From NCBI GenBank assembly GCA_037833965.1, contig AP031352.1, positions 29,390,501 through 29,454,500 of the forward strand: a DNA stretch of 64,000 bases. Reading direction: 5' to 3'. The notes under the pieces are model-generated. The model did no database searches, was not told where the DNA came from, and saw nothing but the letters and a program-made list of their open reading frames with translations. Position 1 is the stretch's first letter. Every line of letters begins with the position of its first letter. The position numbers and the translations under genes were made by a program. The DNA comes from Marchantia polymorpha subsp. ruderalis (lineage: Eukaryota > Streptophyta > Marchantiopsida > Marchantiales > Marchantiaceae). This document shows, piece by piece, positions 31,323 to 42,913 of the stretch.

Positions 31323-34175
31323 ATGTCGACTGGGGCTGGCGGGAGCAACCTAAGTGCTAGAGCTGTCCGCAAGTTCCGACGAGATTCAGAGAAGGCCGTG
31401 GAAGAGACACGGCGTCAAACCAAGAAAACACCAAAAAGAGTACCTAAGCCTAGTTCGGCCGACATCCTTGGGGAACCTACCCCCGGCGACTCGGAACCAA
31501 ACTTGGTGCTTACAGTTCTACTAGATATTCCTTGCACGGACCCGCCTAGTGAAGTAGAACCGACCGCCCGAGGACCGTCGACAGACACACTGATGGCGGA
31601 CGGACAAGCCAATGTGCGGCTACCTCAGCCGATTACTAAACATTCCTACCCGAAGTACAAAGGGAGTGGGGATGACGACGATGCAGATTCATACATCAAG
31701 TTATTCGAGTCGGTGTCTATTGCCAATCGCGAGATCGCAGACGACGACCGACTAAGGATCTTTCCAAGCCTTCTGCGGAAGAAAGCGAGGAGTTGGTATA
31801 ATCACGAGAGCATCGATCCGACTGGGTTGACAACATGGGCCCAGCTGAAGGAGAAGTTCCTTCGTCGCTTTCGCGAGCTCGGCTACGACAGCCGGGTTTT
31901 GACGAAGTTACGTAATTTGCAGCGAGAGAAGAAGGAGAGTCTGCGTGACTACACTGAGAGATTTATGGACCTCCTCGACAGAATACCGAAAACAGGACCA
32001 GGGTCCCCTTTCTCGGTACAACAAGCTGTGGATTGGTACGTGACCGGTTTAACTCGGGAGATGGAGACTTTTTGCCGACGCAGCAAGTGCGACACTATTG
32101 AGGATGTGATTGCATCGGCAGAAGCCTTCGAAACTTCCACTCTCAACCGCAGAGGGAGAGAGAGACGGGAGTCGAAGGAGCGCAAACCGAAGGGAGGGCG
32201 AAGACGGCGTAGAGGTACAACTCCGTCATCGGAGGAATCGTCTTCGGACGAGAACCGTTCTTCATCCGAAGAAGAGGAAACCTCATCGTCGGAGGAGGAG
32301 AAGAAGAGGAAGAAGCATGGGTCAGCGAAGAAAAAGGGCATCCGACGAGTGACTACGGACAGAGCGCCGGGAGATATAGCTTCGAAGATGGAGACCCTTG
32401 TGAAGGACTTCGCCGATCTCAAGGTTCAAGTGGTAGGCGGGCATGATCGCCGAAAATCACCCGGGAGAGTGCGAGCGAACTTATGGTGTACTACGTGCGG
32501 GGCGGTGGGACATGCAAACACCGAGTGCCTTACCACCCGGCCGTCATATCCAGTCAACGCAGTAGAGTGGGCGCAACCGTACTATGGAGAGCACCCTCAG
32601 TACTATGGAGAGCACCCTCAGTACTATGGAGAGGCTAGCGAAGAGACAGCCTACGCCGTCCAGTCGGTGCCTACCCCTCCTGCGGTTTCAGCAATGCAAG
32701 TTCCACGATATATTCCGGTGGATCGGGCCACTACGGTACCTGTGAGGCGGAGAGCACCTCAAGGGACGTTTGACCCACCGCCACCGCGAGCTTGTTATAA
32801 TTGCGGGGAAGTTGGGCACTTCTCACCGCAGTGTCCCCATCCAAAAAGGCGAAACGATTATGCTCCGACATGTAGCAATTGCAAGAAGGTCGGGCACACT
32901 GCGCCAGAGTGTGATCAGCCACCAGTCCCTCGGCCAGTGGTACGATTTGTGAACACTCCTGCCAAGGAGGACGTGCAAGTTAACCAGGTCGAAGTAGGTT
33001 CAGACGGGGATGGCGAAGACGAAGAATGGCCGGCTGAAGAGGTTATGTGCGCACGGGTCGAAACTCGTAGCTCCAAGAAATCCAAGAAGCAAGAGCGTGA
33101 CACTCGCAAGCACGAACGGAGAACCGCCGACCGGACGGGAAAAGGAAAGGAGAAGACATCCAGCAAGTCCGACTCGCGACCTGCTCGGAAGTCTTCGACT
33201 ACGCGGGAGGCACCAGCAGTGCGCCCCCAGGCAGCAGTCGAGGACGAGCCAGTGCGCCTACTGAAACGGGACTATGCTCCGGATATCCGCAACGAGGTAG
33301 CCAACCTGTTGCAGGAAGCGATCCGCACTCAAAAGGATCCACCGCGGCCAGACCTGACATCCTCCCTTGGGGCGAAGTTGGCAGCCACCGTGGAACCTCG
33401 CAGAGCGTCGCCGACCCCGGCGCCCCAACGCGCCCACTATGACTTGGTTGAAGATCTCGGGAGTCGAAAAGTGAACATTACGTTCAAGCAGCTCTTGGAG
33501 GACAATAAGACGTATCGGAGAATGTTGATGCTTTCGCTACGGCATCCGCGGAAGCCGCGCGCGTCCACATCCTCTCAAGTATATCAAGTGGAGAGCGAAG
33601 ACCAAGGGCCACCCGAGATCGATGTGGAGATAGCCGGATGTTGTGTACGCAGAGTGCCAATCGACTCTGGATCAGGAGTCAACATAATGACGGAGGATAC
33701 AGCGAGAGCCTTGGGGTTCAGTCAATACGAACCCTCGAAGCGTGTGTTGAGATTAGCGGATCAGACGCGGAGAATGCCTGCAGGTATGCTGCGCAATGTC
33801 AAGACAACCATCGGGGGTGCGGACTTTCGGTTGACGTATATCATCCTTCAACCGATGATGAAGCAGGGCTATGACGTTCTGCTCGGGCGACCATGGCTAT
33901 ATGGTGCACAAGTCAGATGTGACTGGCGAAGACATCGCCTTAAGTTTCCTCATCCTTCGGAACCGACCAAAACCATTACAGTGCCCTGGAATAGGGTCAG
34001 GCACGAAGGAGAGACCCCATCGACAAGTGCAGGTTACACATCGGGCGAGAACAGTGAGTCGACCGCGCGATCGGATTCCAGTGGTACCGAATCCGATTAC
34101 TTCGTGGGATTCGTTGCCTGCTGTTCGGTGGAAGAAGAAGAAGAGACGGAAGCTATTCAGCCGGAAGACGAATAG
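31323..34175 (+). CDS. gag-pro: Gag-protease polyprotein, Ty3/gypsy, copy 2 (950 aa)
   Basis: Same length and domains as copy 1 (capsid region, three CCHC knuckles, D-S-G protease). The one protein difference I see is Gln at residue 480. It is intact and followed by the same UAG CAA UUA signal. Together with the open pol frame downstream it makes copy 2 the only complete gag-pro-pol set in the window. The lineage is best placed among non-chromoviral plant gypsy elements (Athila/Tat side): tRNA-Asp PBS, no chromodomain, and a VNGWRLKKY-type Pol end. Confidence 0.93.
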   Translation: MSTGAGGSNLSARAVRKFRRDSEKAVEETRRQTKKTPKRVPKPSSADILGEPTPGDSEPNLVLTVLLDIPCTDPPSEVEPTARGPSTDTLMADGQANVRLPQPITKHSYPKYKGSGDDDDADSYIKLFESVSIANREIADDDRLRIFPSLLRKKARSWYNHESIDPTGLTTWAQLKEKFLRRFRELGYDSRVLTKLRNLQREKKESLRDYTERFMDLLDRIPKTGPGSPFSVQQAVDWYVTGLTREMETFCRRSKCDTIEDVIASAEAFETSTLNRRGRERRESKERKPKGGRRRRRGTTPSSEESSSDENRSSSEEEETSSSEEEKKRKKHGSAKKKGIRRVTTDRAPGDIASKMETLVKDFADLKVQVVGGHDRRKSPGRVRANLWCTTCGAVGHANTECLTTRPSYPVNAVEWAQPYYGEHPQYYGEHPQYYGEASEETAYAVQSVPTPPAVSAMQVPRYIPVDRATTVPVRRRAPQGTFDPPPPRACYNCGEVGHFSPQCPHPKRRNDYAPTCSNCKKVGHTAPECDQPPVPRPVVRFVNTPAKEDVQVNQVEVGSDGDGEDEEWPAEEVMCARVETRSSKKSKKQERDTRKHERRTADRTGKGKEKTSSKSDSRPARKSSTTREAPAVRPQAAVEDEPVRLLKRDYAPDIRNEVANLLQEAIRTQKDPPRPDLTSSLGAKLAATVEPRRASPTPAPQRAHYDLVEDLGSRKVNITFKQLLEDNKTYRRMLMLSLRHPRKPRASTSSQVYQVESEDQGPPEIDVEIAGCCVRRVPIDSGSGVNIMTEDTARALGFSQYEPSKRVLRLADQTRRMPAGMLRNVKTTIGGADFRLTYIILQPMMKQGYDVLLGRPWLYGAQVRCDWRRHRLKFPHPSEPTKTITVPWNRVRHEGETPSTSAGYTSGENSESTARSDSSGTESDYFVGFVACCSVEEEEETEAIQPEDE

Positions 34176-34181
34176 CAATTA
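34173..34181 (+). promoter_or_regulatory. Leaky stop signal UAG CAA UUA, copy 2
   Basis: Same nine bases and frame relation as at 22505-22513. Confidence 0.75.
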
Positions 34182-37016
34182 ACTGTGGGACTGGGAAGGA
34201 GTGAGACGAGTCACACCGAGGGCATTGTCGACCCTAGTGACTGTCATGAAGTACAACTCAGTCCCGGCAAGTGCTTGAAGGTATCAAGCGCAGTGAGAGG
34301 AGACGAGCTAAGGAAAGTACAGGCGTTCCTTAGCCACTATGTCGACGTCTTCGCCTGGAAGATCGAGGACATGAAGGGGATACCTGCACGGTATGGGGAG
34401 CACCGTATCGATTTACTGGACGACTCAGTACCCATACGACAGCGCCAGTATCGCCTCAACCCAAAGTACTCCTTGCTAGTGAAAGAGGAGATAGATAAGT
34501 ACTTGAGCGCTGGTATTATTTATCCTGTGCTCAGCAGTGAGTGGGTGTCGCCGATTGTTATCGTACCCAAGAAGTTGACGGGTAAGATACGAGTGTGTCA
34601 GGATTTCCGGAAGTTGAATGCGGCAACACGCAAGGATCATCACCCGTTACCATTCACGGATGCCATTCTAGACCATGTTGCCGGACATGAATGTTATAGC
34701 TTCCTGGATGGGTTCTCAGGTTACAATCAGGTGTCTATCCGTGAACAGGACAAGGATAAAACTACGTTCACAACCGACTGGGGAACTTACGCATACCACA
34801 AGATGCCCTTCGGTCTGTGCAACGCGCCTGCCACCTTTCAACGGATGATGACCAATATCTTTCAGGAACAACTGAGGAAGTTCCTGGAGATATTCATAGA
34901 TGACTTCTGTGTCTTTGGGAAGCGGTCTGAACACCTAAGTCACTTGAAGCAGACCTTCGATAAATGTAGAGAGAGCAGTTTATCGCTGCATCCCGAGAAG
35001 TGCTTTTTCTTCATGACTAGTGGGATCTTGTTGGGTCATCGGGTCTCGGCAGAAGGCATTGCGGTGGACATCGAGAAGGTCAAGGTTATACTCGAGCTTG
35101 AGCCACCCACGAATCTAAGAGAGCTGCGAGCATTCCTGGGTCATGTGGGCTACTACCGAAGATTCATACACATGTATGCAATACTGGCGGCGGACCTGAC
35201 CAAGTTGTTGAAGAAGGACGAGCCTTATGCTTGGGGTGCGAACCAGCAGACAGCATTTGAAGCTCTGAAAGCGAAACTCACGACTGCTCCCGTACTAAGG
35301 AGTCCAGACTGGAATCGACCATTCCATGTTTACGTTGACACTTCGGCATTCGCCATCGGTGTAGTACTGAGTCAAAAGGATGACAACAAAAAGGACTACC
35401 CGATCTACTTCGCGAGCCGACAGCTGTCTCTAGCAGAGCGGAAGTACACCACGACGGAGAGAGAAGCGTTGGGGATGGTGTACTCCTGTAAAAAGTTCCG
35501 TCACTACCTAATCTGTTACGAGTTTGTGTTCCATGTGGACCACTACGCATTGCAACACCTAGTTAAGAAAGCCGACCTATCCGGTCGAATCGCCAGGTGG
35601 GTGTTATTACTACAAGAGTTCACCTACACAGTCCAGACCAGGAAAGGGGTGCACCACGAAAATGCGGATTACTTGTCCCGATTATGGACACAGCCGACAG
35701 AGGAGGAATTGGTGGACGATTTTCCAGATGAAGAGTTATTTCAGTTGTCTGCAGGACATGAGTCCCGCTATGCCGACCTGTATCGATATCTGCTAACCCT
35801 CCAGTGCCCCGAGGGCATGGATTTGGAACAGCGAACTGTCTTTATTCATAAGGCAGGCCCGTATCAACTCCAGCAGGGGGTTTTGTTCAAGAAGATGGCG
35901 GATGAGCGCTTATGCAGATGCCTGGAGGAATCAGAAGTACCAAGAATAGTGAGTGCGATGCACACAGAGGAGGCGGGTGGACACTATGCCACCAGGAACA
36001 CGGTCACAAAGATCCTAAATGCGGGGCATTGGTGGCCGACCATGTTTAAGGATGTTCTCGATTACATCCGCAAGTGCGACAGTTGCCAGAGGACGGGGAG
36101 ACCGACGCCTACAACACGATGGCCCCTGACTCCCATCATGCCTCTAGCACCTTTCGAAAAGTGGGGTATTGACTTTGTAGGGCCGATACAACCAGTGACT
36201 AGAAGTACACGAAGGCGCTACATTCTGGTAGCAACGGACTACGCCACCAAAATGGTAGAGCCCAGGGCCACCAGAAGGGATGATGCTGCCACAGTGGCCG
36301 CATTCTTGTTTGAGTCGATCATCACACGCTACGGATGTCCCTTAGAGCTAGTGAGCGACCGGGGCACGCATTTTCTGAATCAGATCATCGAAGATCTGAC
36401 ACGGTACTTCCACATCAAGCACCGGAAGACTACTCCATACAATCCTAAGGCAAATGGACTGACGGAGAAGTCCAATGGACTGCTGTGTAAAATACTACTC
36501 AAGGTCACGGTGAATCACGCTCACGACTGGGATACGAAGCTAGCAGCCGCTCTATGGGCGTACCGCACAGCTGAGAAGATCACGACCAAACAGACACCAT
36601 ACTTTCTGGTGTATGGGCAACACCCGATCCTCCCAATCGAATTTGAAGTACCCACACATCGAACGATGGAGTTGCAGAGGATGGGCGCAGAGGAGAGTCA
36701 GCTCTACAGGTTACAGGAGGTCACGCTGCTGGATGAAAGGAGAAGAGACGCCGAAGATCGCACCAGGAAAATCCAGCTCCGCCGAAAGGAAAGGTACGAT
36801 AAAAAGATCAAACCGGTACTACTGCAGGCGGGTGATTTGGCATTGCTCTACGACAGCAGGCATGCCAGATTCCCAGGCAAACTGCACCTAAGGTGGATGG
36901 GACCTTACAGGGTTGTCGAAGTCTTCCCGAATGGGTCCATCCAACTTGCGGACCTGGCCGGCGATTTGTTAGGCACCCGAGTGAACGGGTGGCGGTTGAA
37001 GAAATACCACATGTGA
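34176..37016 (+). CDS. pol: Pol: reverse transcriptase, RNase H and integrase, copy 2, open
   Basis: Numbering starts at 34185. RT covers about residues 85-290: catalytic D175 in FLDGFSGY and D239-D240 in FIDD (the usual YxDD has Phe here), with MPFGLCNAPATFQ at 207-219. RNase H covers about 370-500: D385, E427 and D452. The integrase zinc finger is H593, H600, C631, C634; its catalytic triad is D663, D725 and E761, with the expected 35-residue gap. The C-terminal domain ends at VNGWRLKKYHM with no chromodomain. No ATG begins the frame; it follows the gag-pro UAG in frame, so a fusion of about 1900 residues by readthrough is expected. Both flanking LTRs carry the foreign insert, which may affect but not prevent transcription, since TATA and R are unchanged. 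Confidence 0.93.
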   Translation, partial: QLTVGLGRSETSHTEGIVDPSDCHEVQLSPGKCLKVSSAVRGDELRKVQAFLSHYVDVFAWKIEDMKGIPARYGEHRIDLLDDSVPIRQRQYRLNPKYSLLVKEEIDKYLSAGIIYPVLSSEWVSPIVIVPKKLTGKIRVCQDFRKLNAATRKDHHPLPFTDAILDHVAGHECYSFLDGFSGYNQVSIREQDKDKTTFTTDWGTYAYHKMPFGLCNAPATFQRMMTNIFQEQLRKFLEIFIDDFCVFGKRSEHLSHLKQTFDKCRESSLSLHPEKCFFFMTSGILLGHRVSAEGIAVDIEKVKVILELEPPTNLRELRAFLGHVGYYRRFIHMYAILAADLTKLLKKDEPYAWGANQQTAFEALKAKLTTAPVLRSPDWNRPFHVYVDTSAFAIGVVLSQKDDNKKDYPIYFASRQLSLAERKYTTTEREALGMVYSCKKFRHYLICYEFVFHVDHYALQHLVKKADLSGRIARWVLLLQEFTYTVQTRKGVHHENADYLSRLWTQPTEEELVDDFPDEELFQLSAGHESRYADLYRYLLTLQCPEGMDLEQRTVFIHKAGPYQLQQGVLFKKMADERLCRCLEESEVPRIVSAMHTEEAGGHYATRNTVTKILNAGHWWPTMFKDVLDYIRKCDSCQRTGRPTPTTRWPLTPIMPLAPFEKWGIDFVGPIQPVTRSTRRRYILVATDYATKMVEPRATRRDDAATVAAFLFESIITRYGCPLELVSDRGTHFLNQIIEDLTRYFHIKHRKTTPYNPKANGLTEKSNGLLCKILLKVTVNHAHDWDTKLAAALWAYRTAEKITTKQTPYFLVYGQHPILPIEFEVPTHRTMELQRMGAEESQLYRLQEVTLLDERRRDAEDRTRKIQLRRKERYDKKIKPVLLQAGDLALLYDSRHARFPGKLHLRWMGPYRVVEVFPNGSIQLADLAGDLLGTRVNGWRLKKYHM

Positions 37017-37040
37017 GTGTTCGCGTGGGCGCTCACAATT

Positions 37041-37051
37041 GAGGAGGGGGG
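37041..37051 (+). promoter_or_regulatory. Polypurine tract, copy 2
   Basis: GAGGAGGGGGG before the LTR3 start at 37054. Confidence 0.8.
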
Positions 37052-38297
37052 CATGTGGTACCCCACTTTTGGCAATTTTGAGGAAATTAAAACATTTTTG
37101 GAAAACTGTACCCCGGCAGCATTGTAAATAGCCTTCGGTACATCAAAACAGAGTGAATCCGGAAGATCGCGGGGATTCTCGAGGGATCTTGTAGAATCTG
37201 GGATTTGGGGTGCAGTAGTAAGGTCAGGCACCACCCTCCCTGCGAGCTCCGCAGTTAGGATCTCTACGGCGCAAGGCGCAAAACCCGCCTTCGGAGGTTG
37301 CGTCCGCGGCTGTAGGAAAACCCTCGTAATTAGGTAACCCTCGGGCGCCTTGACCAAGTTAGGGTCCCGTTGGAAAGAGCTCGACGCGCTGATTCCAACG
37401 AGCCCAAGAACGCTTGGAACGGACGAGGACTTAGGGAGTTATCGCTACTGGAAGAAACGGAGGCGGTCGCCCCCGGCGGAAGGATTTCGCCACCGGCGCG
37501 AATTCCGCCTGCGCGGAAGGGGGATTCAAGTTTTGTCCTATGCGCGGACGAAGGCGTTCGCCTGTGCACAGGCGAAGTAGGGTTAGGGAAGGCGCGAAGT
37601 CCGCCTACGCACAGGCGTTCGCCTGTGCACAGGCACTTCGGCGTCGGCGGGAGATCCGCCTTGGGCCCTAGAAATGCGCCTTGTGAGGTAGAAAGTGTAC
37701 GGCGCCTTCCGCGCCAGCGCAGCGCAGCGTACGTCGGAAGACCGCCAGAGTAATCCAATCGGTACGGACCATGCGGACGGCACGGGTGGATGCGCTCTTG
37801 GACGGACGGAGTTGCGGCGGCGGAAGCGCCGACGGAGAGACAAGGAACGGACAGACTGGACGGAGACGGCTGACCACGGTCAACGCCTTCCGCGCCAGCG
37901 CAGCGCCGCGGACGGAATTCGCCTGCGCACAGGCGAACGCCTGTGCACAGGAGGATGTTCAGGTTCCGCGCCGGCGGAGAATCCGCCGAGGCCCCTGCCT
38001 GCGCACAGGCAGGAGTTGAATTTTTGTCCGACATGCGGACGCACGCGTCAAGGCAGAAGGAGATTGGCCGAGGGGCGGTACGAACAAGTGTACCGCGCAA
38101 GGCGGAAAACTCGCCTTCGGCGCTACGCCCCCATGTCCGGAGGGTGACACGCTGGCGGAGTTCAAATCCGCCAATTCGAGCGTGAGAGTTTAATCGACGA
38201 CGGCGGAGCGTGAAGCCGCGCGTGAGAGCGAAGACCGTTCCAGCGTACAGCCGGCGCGGCCATCAAGTGAGACGTTCTTCACGACCAAGAGACGACC

Positions 38298-41200
38298 ATG
38301 ACCTTCGACCGGGCGGCGGAGAGCGTCCCATTCTTGAATTCGCGATTCCAATCTCTTGTGCGCGCTGCGCGCATCCATCTGCTGGCTGCGGACCATTCTC
38401 GTCGTCGTCGCACAGGAGATTTCTTGTTGATTGAGGGAGAAGTGAGTGCGCGTGATTTGGAATTGAGAGCGATTAGAGTTTGCCGAGAGAGAAAGAAACG
38501 CGGACAGTGCGGAAGTAGAATGAGCGGGCTGCAACCTCCGGGCTGACTCTCACTCAGGTCTACCTCTGATGGCTTTGTGGTAGCGCATCATGGTTCTAGA
38601 AGACTAGGATTCATACTCTCACTCATGTCACAAACACCTTCTCTCACAAACTCTCATGTATCACTCCAACTCACACACACAAACTCTCCTCACATCACCC
38701 TCTTCACATAAACGCAAACACACGTCGATACTCCAAGATACTCGAAAACTTCACTCCTTCATTATTGAAACAAGTCCTCACACATGACTCTCCAAACTTG
38801 CTTGAGAGGTGCTACTCTACCTCTCTATTTATACTACTTGAGAAGTTACCATAGTAACATGTGGTAATTTCTCCTAACTTACTTTTACCTAGGTAAGTTT
38901 GACTAACCTTCTCTACGTGGCAACATGCCATTGGCCTACCTAAACCTTCTAGAAGCTTCCGGAATCCAAGGTTGAGGTGGCGACATGCCATTGGAAGCTT
39001 TTAAACTTCTACAAGCTTCCTAGCCACTAAGTCAACATTAGACTTAGTCTAGCCAATCATCTTTCATACATTTAGTCAAACCAATCAAATCCAAGCTTCT
39101 AGTCAAATATCTAATCCCTTGGAATCTAGAACTTTTGTATAAGACAAAATAGAAGTGCTCACTCCTTGTAAAAGACAAAATAGAAGTGCTCACTCCATTC
39201 TTCTAGAACTCCGCTAATTACTCCGCCAACTATAGACATTGTAGCTAAACTTAGTCATGACTAGATAAACTTAGTTATAACTAACTAGTTTAGTCATAAC
39301 TAGCTAGTCTTAGCTATGCCTTGGCTAATCATCCTTATTCCCTTGACCACTTCTAAGACTTAGTACATATGTGCAACACCCGGTCTTACATTTACCCCCG
39401 GACCAAGATTTCACTACGCCCTCGGAGTGAAAGAATCTGATCTTCGATGGAATAACTTCAACTTGTCGTGGTTGACTCGATCGAAGTGACGTCCTCCTAA
39501 CTCCTTGATGTCATAAGTGAAATTTCCCCACACCTTCTCAACTATGAAAGGTCCAAAATACTTAGGAAGAAACTTTTTCCTAGCTCTCTTGTATCTAATT
39601 GCATCAAAGAGCATCACCCAATCACCTTCCTTGAACGGCTTATGAACGGGAAGTATGTGCGGGAGAACGAGGTCGACACTGATGCGGAGGAGTCACCGAC
39701 TTCTACCCCATCAAGACGGAGGGATGAAGGGAGACACACCCCTGCGGCGCGAGTGCCGCGGAAGCGGCGATGGAGGGAAGAGGCCGAAGAGGAGCAGCAT
39801 CAAGAACTCTCTGCTCCCATTCGACCGCGGCCGCTGTGCGAGCCATACAGCCGGCCGAAGCAGAAGGCACGCAGACTGGTGTTGCCAGCTGACAGTGCAG
39901 ACACGGCGACGATTGCGACGGAGATAGGAAGTGCGTCGCCAGAGAGACGAGAGGAAGCGCGGACGACCGCAGGAGCGACGGGCCACGCTGCAACCTCGTC
40001 GGGAGAGAGGCCGCCTACGGGCCAAGGGCCTCCGGAGTTACCACGTGCGATGCGGACAGATGTTCCGTTTGCGCACAGGCGAACCTCCGCGGACGGACGA
40101 GCCTCCGCGGATCGGCGAACACAAGTGGACGTGGATCTACGCTTACGCGTGGGAAGGAGCAGTCCGCCTGTGCACAGGCGCTCGCCTGTGCACAGGTCGC
40201 CTGTGCACAGGTCACCTGTGCACAGAACACCTCCACACGTGCCGCCTGTGCACAGGCAAGAATCACCCCCGTTCCAACGTAGGAAGGGGAAGGAGCCGGC
40301 GGAAGAACCGCCTACGAGACACCGGCCCTCGGGGCCAGACCCTCCGGCGCACCACGCGCCGCAATTCGCGCCTTCGGCGCCAGGGCCTTCGAGCCGAGGG
40401 GATACGAGCAGAGAGCGTGCGGAGGCCGCACCATCGGCGGGAAGTACGCCGATAGATGCGCCTTCGGCGGTAGGGCCTATAGGCCAAGGAGCATCGGGCG
40501 TGCGGCCCCCGGCCATGTCGCCTTCGGCGATAGATGTCCGCGGCGCTACGCCTGCGGCGGACAAGGCGCCGGCACATGCGCCTGCGCACGGGCCGGACAC
40601 AGCCCCCACGGACCGATCAAGGGAGCAGCAGACGGAGGAGCGGAGTGACTGTCCGCGGGACGACATCTCGATGCGCGATGCGCAATCCAACCCCGCGCAG
40701 CCACCCTCCGCTCGATCGCCTTCGGCGACGGACGACGGCGACAGAGAGAATGCGGTGGGCAATCAACCAGCGAGCGACGGGGATGCCGCTCGGATACATT
40801 CGCCTTCCGCCTTAGACATTTTGGCGACGAGCAGCGAGGCTGCAGCCGTGCCTTCGCAGGCAGCACATGTCGAGGACGTGCAGCCCCACTTGGGGCAGTC
40901 GCCGACGCAATCAATGGCGACTGAAATTCTCCACTCGGATGATGAGGACGGAGGCTCCACGGAAGAAATGTCAGGAGCAGAAGACACCGAGGAGGAGGAG
41001 GAGGAAATTGTTGGAGCGCCGGCGGCGGCGCTCTCTGAGCAGGTGATTCCGTTGCTGCGGTACTTGGATCGCAAGGTCGATAAATACGCCGACCCACTCC
41101 AGCCGGGATCTTACATCGAGTTAGTGCGCAGGCGGACTCGCACTAAAGTCCACACCAGCAAGCTATTAGCTAGAGTGGACCAGGAGTTGAGGGACTTGAA

Positions 41201-41894
41201 GGAGAAGCATGAGTGCTTGTGGGGACAGTACAAGCTTAATCAGAAATTCTACAAGCACTCCGAGAAGATGAAGGATGAGAAACTGGGCGAGCTCACCAAG
41301 GAGCAGGTGAAGGTCAAGGAAGCACTCAACTCTGAGCAGGCCGAGAATCGGATTTTGTCAGAGGAGCTCGTGCGACAGACGCGGTTGTTGGAACAATGTC
41401 AGCTCGCACGGCAGGCGGATGAAGAATTAATCCGCAGTTTACAGTCAGAGTGTGGCGAATTGAGGGCGCAACGTGCTGAAGCCGAATCGCAATTAGTGAC
41501 CATTGAAGAGGATCGCAGGAAGGAGGCGGATCGCACGAAGGTGGAGACGGCGAGGCGAGTCGCCCACTGTCTCAAGGGCTACGCCCACTGGGAAGTGAAG
41601 GCGCAGGAGAAACTCACACTGCGTGAGTTTGAATTGCGCGCAGCCGGGTTGTTGTCAGGCGACAGTAGGAGTCGGCGGAAGGTAGCGAAGAAGCTCGAGG
41701 CCTTTCTGTCGAAGGCACAGGATACCATGTCCGCCCTCGAGGGGGAGGTGTCCGCGGCGTTGCAGCGGTTGGGACTGCGTAGTCGAGCGGAAGAGTGGCA
41801 GGGTAGGGAGTTAGTGCGCGGCAGTCGGCCGCGCAGGAGACGTAGTACAGGTTCCGCGGAGTGTAGTGTAGCGTGGTTCCGTGCAGGCGTGTAG
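38298..41894 (+). pseudogene. U3 ORF of LTR3, split as in LTR2
   Basis: A stub at 38298-38546 (82 aa) and a 3' part at 39642-41894 (750 aa) that starts with the insert-derived ATG. A Ser to Leu change near 40891 separates it from the LTR2 copy. Confidence 0.75.
38530..39646 (-). mobile_element. Foreign gypsy fragment in LTR3 (LTR plus integrase end)
   Basis: Second copy of the 26862-27978 insert: minus-strand LTR at 38530-39390 and integrase C-terminal fragment at about 39391-39646. The junctions are identical, so it was duplicated with the host LTR and not inserted twice. Confidence 0.8.
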
Positions 41895-41930
41895 CGTAGT
41901 GCAGTGTAGTGCTAGGTAGGACTTAGAAGG

Positions 41931-41959
41931 TATAAAATAGTTCCAGGCGTTTTGCCTGG
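41931..41959 (+). promoter_or_regulatory. LTR3 TATA box and hairpin
   Basis: Same as in LTR1 and LTR2. Confidence 0.55.
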
Positions 41960-42904
41960 GGTTCTTTCCCATCAGAAGTGCAGATCAGGAACCCATTTCC
42001 TTTGCGTGTTTGTGTCCTTGAGTTCTGTCACCACGCACGAGGAGTTACAACTTAGCGTTCCGCATTTTGTAGCTGAAGGCCTTCGGCCGAATGTTCAGAG
42101 CTAGTACATTGGTTAGAGACTTGAGTAGTTCGGATCTGCACCTGCGGGTGACTGCCGATGCTCAGAGCCAGTGACTAGTTAGATACTTGAACAGTTTCGC
42201 CCCTACACCTTCGAGTGTTTCTTTCTGATTGTACTCCTTGGGATTTTTCCCCTGAATGCCAAAGTGAAGTTTTGCTACTTCGTGTAAGCCTTGGTTGTAA
42301 ATTCAGGTTACGCTGCAGCAGGTGCCTTGAGGGTAACCCCTGTAGTATTTCTGGGAATGACAAGTGCCTGAGAATTCAAACTCTTCAATAGACTGTTGTT
42401 GTGTTACTGGAATGTTTCACAGTGAGTCCTTCAGTGCGGACCTGTGTTCTCTGCGCGTTTTGTGAGTTGAGAGTGTTGTTCACCGCGTAGGAGTGACTTC
42501 GATCCGAAGTAGGCAGTCCAAACCGGGTTTCCTACACTAGCAACAAGCTAGTGGAAGTGTTGTAAAAGCCGGAGTTGGAAGTCACTGCCCGCAGCTTTGC
42601 CGAGTGTACTCTTGAGAGACTTTCCCCCTGAAATCTTGAAGTAGAGGTCCTAACGGATCTCTGGGTTGTATTTCTGTAGTTTCAGGTGTGTGTGTGTGTG
42701 TGTGTGTTACGCTGCACTGTGCGACCTCCGAGTGCGCTCCGAGTGGACACTTGCAGTATTTCTGGGAGTGACAGTCGCCTGAGAATTCAAACTCATCAAT
42801 AGTCTGTTAAACGTGACACTTTGTACCCTGTGTGTTCCTCTGTCCCTGTGGGTTCGACCTTTCTACCACTATATTGCAGTTTTAGCCTTTAGTGGGTTAT
42901 TACA

Positions 42905-42913
42905 TAAGAAGCC
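42905..42913 (+). other. Nine bases of internal leader at the array's right junction
   Basis: TAAGAAGCC is the start of the leader that follows LTR1 and LTR2. It is joined directly to LTR4 sequence beginning GACGAGGACTT. The array therefore does not end at the LTR terminus. GAC is shared by both partners at the joint. Confidence 0.8.

Larger units (their letters stand above)
37054..42904 (+). mobile_element. LTR3, 5851 bp (3' LTR of copy 2)
   Basis: Near-identical to LTR2, including the foreign insert at 38530-39646. By eye only a handful of differences are visible (near 37358, 37315, 40891 and 42542), mostly G to A or C to T. Two LTRs sharing the same nested insert fit a round of reverse transcription from a source whose U3 already carried it, because both LTRs are copied from one template. 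Confidence 0.9.

Noticed and set aside
14162..42913. Tandem units as a pure assembly artefact
   Set aside because: The units differ: the insert is absent in LTR1, the stop is only in copy 1, and Pro/Gln and Tyr/His differences exist. Copy number could still be wrong and needs long reads.
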